This document shows, piece after piece, positions 16,459 to 20,018 of a DNA stretch of 20,018 bases. The translations under genes were made by a program, and so were the position numbers. The stretch is from assembly GCA_959601045.1 (NCBI GenBank), contig CAUGNZ010000033.1, forward strand, positions 1-20,018, read 5' to 3'. How positions within the stretch are numbered: position 1 is the first letter of the stretch; each line of letters begins with the position of its first letter. This DNA is from an uncultured Collinsella sp. (GTDB taxonomy: Bacteria; Actinomycetota; Coriobacteriia; Coriobacteriales; Coriobacteriaceae). Below the pieces are notes generated by a model. The model was given only the letters and a program-made list of their open reading frames with translations, had not been told where the DNA came from and searched no databases.

Positions 16459-17133
16459 ATGGCTATTACCCCTGCAGACATCCAGGCTCAGACTTTCTCT
16501 GAGGCCAAGCGTGGCTACGATCCCGCCGAGGTCGACGTCTTCTTGGAGACGCTGTCCTCCGAGGTTGACGCTATGCTCGCTAAGATCGTCGACCTTAAGG
16601 GTCGTCTGACTGCTACCGAGCAGCAGCTTGCCGATGCACAGGCTCAGCTTGCCCAGGCTCAGGATGCCACCGCCCAGGCCGTTCCCGCCGCCCCCGTGGC
16701 TGCTCCCGCCCCTGACTTCTCCGCTCAGGAGCGCCAGATTTCCGCTGCCCTGATCGCTGCCCAGCAGACCGCTGAGACCATCGTCAACGATGCCAACGAG
16801 AACGCTGAGCGTATCCGCAACGAGGCTGACGCCAAGGCCCGCGAGGTTATCCGCCAGGCTCTGACCGAAAAGCAGGCCGAGCTCGAGGAAATCGATCGTC
16901 TCAAGGCTTCCCGTGAGGAGTTCAAGGCCGAGTATCTCAAGCTCATCCAGCACTTCATGGACGATGCCCAGAACTCCTTCCCGGCCGACCTCATGGCCTC
17001 CACGCCGGTCGGTTCTGCCGCTTCTCCTGCGGTGACTGTTCCCGCCGAGCCGCTGCCCGTCGCTGACCCGGTTGTCCCCGTGGCCGATCCCTTCGCCCCG
17101 ATCGACAACTTTGCCGCCGACGACCTGGACTAG
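16459..17133 (+). CDS. divIVA: DivIVA, coiled-coil pole/septum-localising protein
   Basis: Binds negatively curved membrane and directs growth or division proteins. The protein is 224 residues. The N-terminal membrane-binding domain reads MAITPADIQAQTFSEAKRGY with YDPAEVDVFLETL, a close match to the family pattern. Coiled-coil helices cover about 33-70 and 90-170 and are split by an alanine/proline stretch (PAAPVAAPAPDF). The tail from about 180 is P-, A- and V-rich with an acidic end. AAAAAGGAG precedes ATG 16459. TATACT at 16385-16390, within the end of yggT, could be an internal -10 box, but I see no good -35. C-ending codons suggest strong expression. A terminator follows 30 bases later. 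Confidence 0.93.
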   Translation: MAITPADIQAQTFSEAKRGYDPAEVDVFLETLSSEVDAMLAKIVDLKGRLTATEQQLADAQAQLAQAQDATAQAVPAAPVAAPAPDFSAQERQISAALIAAQQTAETIVNDANENAERIRNEADAKAREVIRQALTEKQAELEEIDRLKASREEFKAEYLKLIQHFMDDAQNSFPADLMASTPVGSAASPAVTVPAEPLPVADPVVPVADPFAPIDNFAADDLD

Positions 17134-17163
17134 CATCAGAGCTACAATCTAGTGTCCTTAAGA

Positions 17164-17191
17164 GGAGCTCGCACCTGCGGGCTCCTTTTTT
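17164..17191 (+). terminator. Rho-independent terminator after divIVA
   Basis: GGAGCTCGC (17164-17172) pairs with GCGGGCTCC (17177-17185) around an ACCT loop, with one wobble pair, and six T residues follow. It ends the pgeF-pst-phoU-yggS-sepF-yggT-divIVA unit; lspA, often next in this order, is absent. Confidence 0.92.
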
Positions 17192-17211
17192 GTGGCTGTA
17201 TACGGGTTGGG

Positions 17212-17255
17212 AAACAAAACGCCGAGCTCTGCATGCGATAGGACAGAACTCGGCG
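17212..17255 (-). terminator. Rho-independent terminator after the nitroreductase
   Basis: CGCCGAGCTCTG (17220-17231) and CAGAACTCGGCG (17244-17255) form a 12-base stem. As RNA read from the minus strand the single irregular position is a G-U wobble, while on the plus strand it would be a mismatch. Minus-strand TTTTGTTT follows. It therefore serves the leftward gene. Confidence 0.85.
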
Positions 17256-17298
17256 AAGGGCGCGTGGTAAAAGGTAGATTTTAAGGTATGTCTAAAAA

Positions 17299-17829
17299 CT
17301 ACTTGAGGAGGAAGTTGGAGAGGGGAATAGTGCGGGCCTCGCGACGCTCGGGATCGGCGATGTGGTCGGCGGGATAGCCACAGACGAGCATGTGATAGGG
17401 ATAGACGCCCTTGGGCAGATTGAACTGCTCCTGTGCCACCTCAGGCTTAAAATGGCATACCCAGCACGTTCCCAGGCCCTGCTCGGTGGCCTCCATCATC
17501 ATCTGGTCGCACACGATGGACGTATCGATTTCACTGGAATTCATCTGGTCATACGGGCGCACCCAAGCATCATCGGTAACGCTGCAAATAAGGAAGACAA
17601 GCGGAGCTCCAAAGATAGACCCATCACGAGCAAACCGAGGCTGACAAGCAGCAGCCTTCTCCAACAGCTCAGGCGTATCCAGCACCATCACACGGGCTGG
17701 ATGATTATTACAAGCAGAAGGAGCAATACGCCCAGCCTCAACAATGGCATCCACCACAGCCTGCTCAACAGAACGATCCTCAAAAGAACGACAAGAATAC
17801 CGACCACGAGCCAGATCCAAATAAGACAT
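17299..17829 (-). CDS. Small nitroreductase-family flavoprotein
   Basis: FMN-dependent NAD(P)H oxidoreductase fold; the natural substrate is unknown. The protein is 176 residues, at the short end of the family. RYSCRSF (residues 10-16) is the FMN-phosphate-binding motif, APSACNNHPAR (36-46) the second flavin contact, and GLGTCWVC the conserved glycine-rich strand. ATG 17829 is chosen because AGGAGGG lies 6 bases upstream; an in-frame extension to 17895 encodes a hydrophobic stretch before that site. Codons in the first half end mainly in T (GCT, TCT, CGT), while those in the second half end mainly in C like the rest of the window. The gene has its own terminator and may be transcribed alone. 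Confidence 0.88.
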   Translation of the reverse strand: MSYLDLARGRYSCRSFEDRSVEQAVVDAIVEAGRIAPSACNNHPARVMVLDTPELLEKAAACQPRFARDGSIFGAPLVFLICSVTDDAWVRPYDQMNSSEIDTSIVCDQMMMEATEQGLGTCWVCHFKPEVAQEQFNLPKGVYPYHMLVCGYPADHIADPERREARTIPLSNFLLK

Positions 17830-17999
17830 ACAAGCCCTCCTAAAATTAAAAATCAAACAAACCAAAAGTAACCCAAAGAGTACCCAAAGCAGCAATCAGC
17901 CAAACGCTCATCAAGGGCCAAAGTGTCCGAACGGATACCAAAGGTCCCTTCAGCCAAACCCCCATCGCGCTAAATCTATCAGCCAAAGTTCCCAATGGT
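17830..17999 (-). promoter_or_regulatory. TTTGG-rich leader of the nitroreductase gene
   Basis: Read on the minus strand, this stretch contains eight TTTGG pentamers between 17862 and 17988; three belong to the octamer TTTGGCTG (17980-17987, 17951-17958, 17897-17904). Near the gene, CTTTGGG occurs twice with an 11-base period (17872-17878 and 17883-17889). An inverted repeat, GTGTCCG-AA-CGGATAC (plus strand, 17923-17938), has one mismatch and could be an operator. A 21-codon open frame with a hydrophobic product beginning MSVWLIAALG runs from 17911 to 17846, but it has no clear ribosome-binding site. No promoter hexamers are convincing. Confidence 0.35.
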
Positions 18000-18107
18000 G
18001 GTACGTAAGGCGAAGGGCCGGCCACGGTTTACTTTCGAACGACTCTGCAAAGCAGCCGGAGTGAGAAAGCAAACCGTGGCCGGCCCTTCGCCGCCGGGAC
18101 ACGTACC
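18000..18107 (-). repeat. Long near-perfect hairpin downstream of the DUF47 gene
   Basis: Arms 18009-18030 and 18071-18092 are a perfect 22-base inverted repeat. Pairing continues inwards to 18036 and 18065 with one mismatch, giving 27 of 28 paired positions around a 28-base loop. ACTC/GAGT and TGC/GCA can pair within the loop. Outside, GGTACGT (18000-18006) pairs with ACGTACC (18101-18107) across unequal linkers of 2 and 8 bases. It begins 5 bases after the DUF47 stop codon. No T-tract follows on either strand, so it is not a standard terminator. It could protect the pit-DUF47 transcript 3' end, be a structured RNA, or be a small inserted repeat. Confidence 0.8.
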
Positions 18108-18112
18108 CCCAA

Positions 18113-18736
18113 TTAACTGTTCTTCATGACAATCGAATCCACGACATCGGCCACATTCTCGCAGCAGTCGGCGCAGTACTCCAGGAAGGCGTACACGTCA
18201 CGCCAAGCGATGACCTCGAGCGGGTCCTTGCCGTTAACGTGCAGGTTACGCATGGCGTTGATATAGAGCTCGTCGGCCTCGGACTCGATGGTGTTGATCT
18301 GGATGACGAGCTCGCGCAGCGTTTTGGACTTGCGGTAGTTAGGCAGCTCGACCATCAGGTCTTTCATGGCGCGGCAGGCGTCGGTCACCTTGTGGGCGAT
18401 CACGATGGCATCGGGATGGATGCTCTGGATGTTGGTGAAGTAGACGCGCTGCACGACGCCCTCGATGCGGTCGAGCACGGTGTCGAGCGAGCAGCTCATC
18501 AGGTCCAGATCCTCGCGCTCAAGCGGGGTGATAAAGGCGGTGAGCAGGGCGTCCTCAAGCTCATGGTGCTTCTTGTCGGCCGCATGCTCGATCGCATGCA
18601 TCTTGTCGAGCATATCGTGAATCTTTGCGGGATCGAAGTTCTCGAAAATCTTGGTAAGCAGCTCGGCGGCCTGGACGGCGAGGTCGGCGCAGGCGACGTA
18701 GTTGTCAAAGTAGAACGAATCGGGTTTCTTTGCCAT
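18113..18736 (-). CDS. DUF47 (PhoU-like) Pit accessory protein
   Basis: Helical PhoU-like protein that in many bacteria is encoded beside pit and is thought to modulate it. The protein is 207 residues, typical of the family. Recognisable segments are FYFDNYVACADLAVQAAELL, a conserved acidic/histidine stretch IEHAADKKHHEL, FITPLEREDLDLMSCSLDTVLDRIE, and near the end YAFLEYCADCCENVADVVDSIVMKNS. PLEREDI-like and ENVADV patterns are the DUF47 signatures and carry probable metal ligands. GAAAGGA is 7 bases before the start. It lies 67 bases downstream of pit on the same strand, so the two are probably co-transcribed. Confidence 0.93.
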   Translation of the reverse strand: MAKKPDSFYFDNYVACADLAVQAAELLTKIFENFDPAKIHDMLDKMHAIEHAADKKHHELEDALLTAFITPLEREDLDLMSCSLDTVLDRIEGVVQRVYFTNIQSIHPDAIVIAHKVTDACRAMKDLMVELPNYRKSKTLRELVIQINTIESEADELYINAMRNLHVNGKDPLEVIAWRDVYAFLEYCADCCENVADVVDSIVMKNS

Positions 18737-18803
18737 GAGTGGGTCCTTTCGAGGCGAAGACGGGTGGGCGAGGTGTTACGGTCCGGATGGACGTTCGGTT
18801 TGA

Positions 18804-19853
18804 CTAGATGAACATCATGAACAGCTTGGCCATGACAAAGCTGATGAGTCCGCAGGCGGGGAAGGTGAAGAACCAGGTGAACATCATGTCCTTGACGACG
18901 CCGAAGTTGATGGCCGAGAGGCGTTTGACGGCACCGACGCCCATGATGGCGCAGGTCTTGATGTGCGTGGAGGACACGGGGATGCCGGTAAGGGTGGCAA
19001 GCAGCAGGTTTGCGGCGCCCGCCAGGTCGGCGGAGAAGCCCTGGTACTTTTCGAGCTTGACCATGCTCTGGCCAACGGACTTGATGATGCGCTCGCCGCC
19101 CACGCTGGTGCCGATGCCCATGGTGGCCGAGCACAGCAGCATAATCCAGATGGGGATGCCGGCATCGCCGACGCTCGTCTGGCCGCTGGCAAAGGCCACG
19201 CCTAAAAAGAGCACGCCGATGAACTTCTGTCCATCCTGCGCGCCGTGCATAAAGCTCATGGCCGCAGCGCTTGCGATCTGAGCGTATTTAAAGAAGACAT
19301 TGGCACGTCGCCTGTTGGCGGCGGCGAAAAGAATCGAGACGAGCTTGCACAGGACCCAGCCCATGACAAAGCCCAGGCCGATGGAGAGCGCCAGGCCGTA
19401 GATGACCTTCATCCACTCGTGGACGTTGACGCTGCTCGCACCGCCGAGGGCGATGGCGGCACCGGTCAGGCCGGCGATAAGGCTGTGGCTTTGCGAAGTG
19501 GGGATGCCAAAACGCGACGCTGTGGCGCCGTAGACGACGATGGAGAACAGCGCCGCGCACAGGCAGGCGAGCGCCATGGTGCTGTTTCCGCCAAAGTCGA
19601 CAATATGGGAGATGGTGTTGGCGACGCTCGCGTTAAAGTGCGTCATGATGAGCACGCCAAGGAAGTTGAATGCGGCACTCATGAGGATGGCGGCGCGGGC
19701 GGGCATGCAACGCGTAGTGACGCAGGTCGCGATGGCGTTGGGTGCGTCGGTCCATCCATTGACGAAGATGGCGCCGAGCGCGAGGATCACGGTGACGGCA
19801 AGGACTGGGTTCGACACAAGTTGGCCGAGGAAGGTTGAGAACGTTACGTCCAT
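18804..19853 (-). CDS. pit: Pit family inorganic phosphate transporter
   Basis: Secondary, low-affinity phosphate permease driven by an ion gradient. The protein is 349 residues with about ten hydrophobic segments. The two inverted PiT halves are marked by NGWTDAPNAIAT (residues 32-43) with GIPTSQSHSLIAG, and by SFMHGAQDGQKFIG with TGIPVSSTHIKTCAIMG. ATG 19853 has only a weak GAGAAAG about 7 bases upstream. A perfect AGGAGGTGA lies further upstream and precedes an in-frame three-codon open frame that stops before this start. The partner DUF47 gene follows. Confidence 0.95.
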   Translation of the reverse strand: MDVTFSTFLGQLVSNPVLAVTVILALGAIFVNGWTDAPNAIATCVTTRCMPARAAILMSAAFNFLGVLIMTHFNASVANTISHIVDFGGNSTMALACLCAALFSIVVYGATASRFGIPTSQSHSLIAGLTGAAIALGGASSVNVHEWMKVIYGLALSIGLGFVMGWVLCKLVSILFAAANRRRANVFFKYAQIASAAAMSFMHGAQDGQKFIGVLFLGVAFASGQTSVGDAGIPIWIMLLCSATMGIGTSVGGERIIKSVGQSMVKLEKYQGFSADLAGAANLLLATLTGIPVSSTHIKTCAIMGVGAVKRLSAINFGVVKDMMFTWFFTFPACGLISFVMAKLFMMFI

Positions 19854-19906
19854 ATATGGGCTTTCTCGAAGTTTGCAGGCACGTTACAGAAACATGATAA
19901 ATCGTA

Positions 19907-19915
19907 TCACCTCCT
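19907..19915 (-). promoter_or_regulatory. Perfect Shine-Dalgarno before a three-codon frame
   Basis: AGGAGGTGA on the minus strand matches the whole anti-SD complement. It stands 11 bases before ATG TTT CTG TAA (19895-19884), which is in the same frame as pit and ends 30 bases before the pit ATG. Confidence 0.5.
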
Positions 19916-19977
19916 GCGGGTTTCTTTACCGAGTTCTGATGGGAGCAGTGAATTTTTTGGCACCCTTGAATGGCAAC

Positions 19978-20018
19978 TTCATCCGAACACTTCCCACATT
20001 CATCCGTACATGTACGGA
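19978..20018. repeat. 21-bp-spaced direct repeat and 16-bp palindrome at the right edge
   Basis: TTCATCCGAACA (19978-19989) and TTCATCCGTACA (19999-20010) differ at one base and are spaced by 21 bases, two helical turns. The second copy runs into the perfect palindrome TCCGTACATGTACGGA (20003-20018), cut by the window end and possibly longer. The layout suits an operator for a dimeric regulator. Confidence 0.6.

Larger units (their letters stand above)
19854..20018 (-). promoter_or_regulatory. Upstream region of pit
   Basis: No gene is visible in these 165 bases. On the minus strand they hold the palindrome at 20003-20018 and a repeated TGT(A/T)CGGATGAA (see separate entry). TTGCCA (19971-19976) could be a -35 box, but no good -10 box follows. 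Then comes AGGAGGTGA (19907-19915) and the mini-frame ATG TTT CTG TAA (19895-19884). The window ends inside this region. Confidence 0.4.

Noticed and set aside
18239..18811. 190-codon plus-strand frame opposite DUF47
   Set aside because: Antisense to a clear DUF47 gene; no domain and no ribosome-binding site.

Overview
The window is a GC-rich chromosomal segment carrying the distal half of a dcw (division and cell wall) cluster followed by phosphate-transport genes. The order murD-ftsW-murG-murC-murB-ftsQ-ftsZ has no ftsA. The later presence of pgeF, yggS, sepF, yggT and divIVA is the arrangement of Gram-positive bacteria that tether FtsZ with SepF. The single-species look (C-ending codons, CGC/CGT arginine, frequent GTG/TTG starts) suggests Actinomycetota, most likely Coriobacteriia such as Collinsella. 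That taxon is an inference from gene order and codon style, not from a database match.

Region 1 (1-7653, + strand): murD (5' end cut by the window), ftsW, murG, murC, murB and ftsQ are packed with overlaps or short gaps and make the cytoplasmic part of peptidoglycan synthesis (MurD, MurG, MurC, MurB), the septal glycosyltransferase/polymerase FtsW and the divisome protein FtsQ/DivIB. Region 2 (7654-9066): an AT-rich leader with several inverted repeats, then ftsZ, closed by a clear rho-independent terminator.

Region 3 (9067-17191, + strand): a new transcription unit begins downstream of that terminator with pgeF, whose stop overlaps the start of pstS. A complete Pst phosphate importer (pstS, pstC, pstA, pstB) and phoU follow, and then the division genes resume: yggS, sepF, yggT, divIVA and a strong terminator. 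The pst-phoU block therefore sits inside what is usually a continuous pgeF-yggS-sepF-yggT-divIVA string. A direct repeat with 11-bp period upstream of pgeF resembles a Pho box, so phosphate limitation may drive pgeF together with pst. yggT has no ATG, GTG or TTG at its beginning and seems to start at an ATC codon behind a good ribosome-binding site.

Region 4 (17192-20018, - strand): pit and a DUF47/PhoU-like partner form a low-affinity phosphate transport pair, transcribed towards a small nitroreductase. Between DUF47 and the nitroreductase lies a long near-perfect hairpin (18000-18107), followed by a TTTGG-rich leader. The nitroreductase gene changes codon composition in mid-gene. The right edge holds the upstream region of pit, with a 21-bp-spaced direct repeat and a 16-bp perfect palindrome. 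I saw no tRNA, rRNA, CRISPR array, insertion sequence or phage gene. Nothing here is a clearly new multi-gene system; the unusual items are the yggT start, the pst insertion with its candidate Pho box, the long hairpin and the mosaic nitroreductase region.
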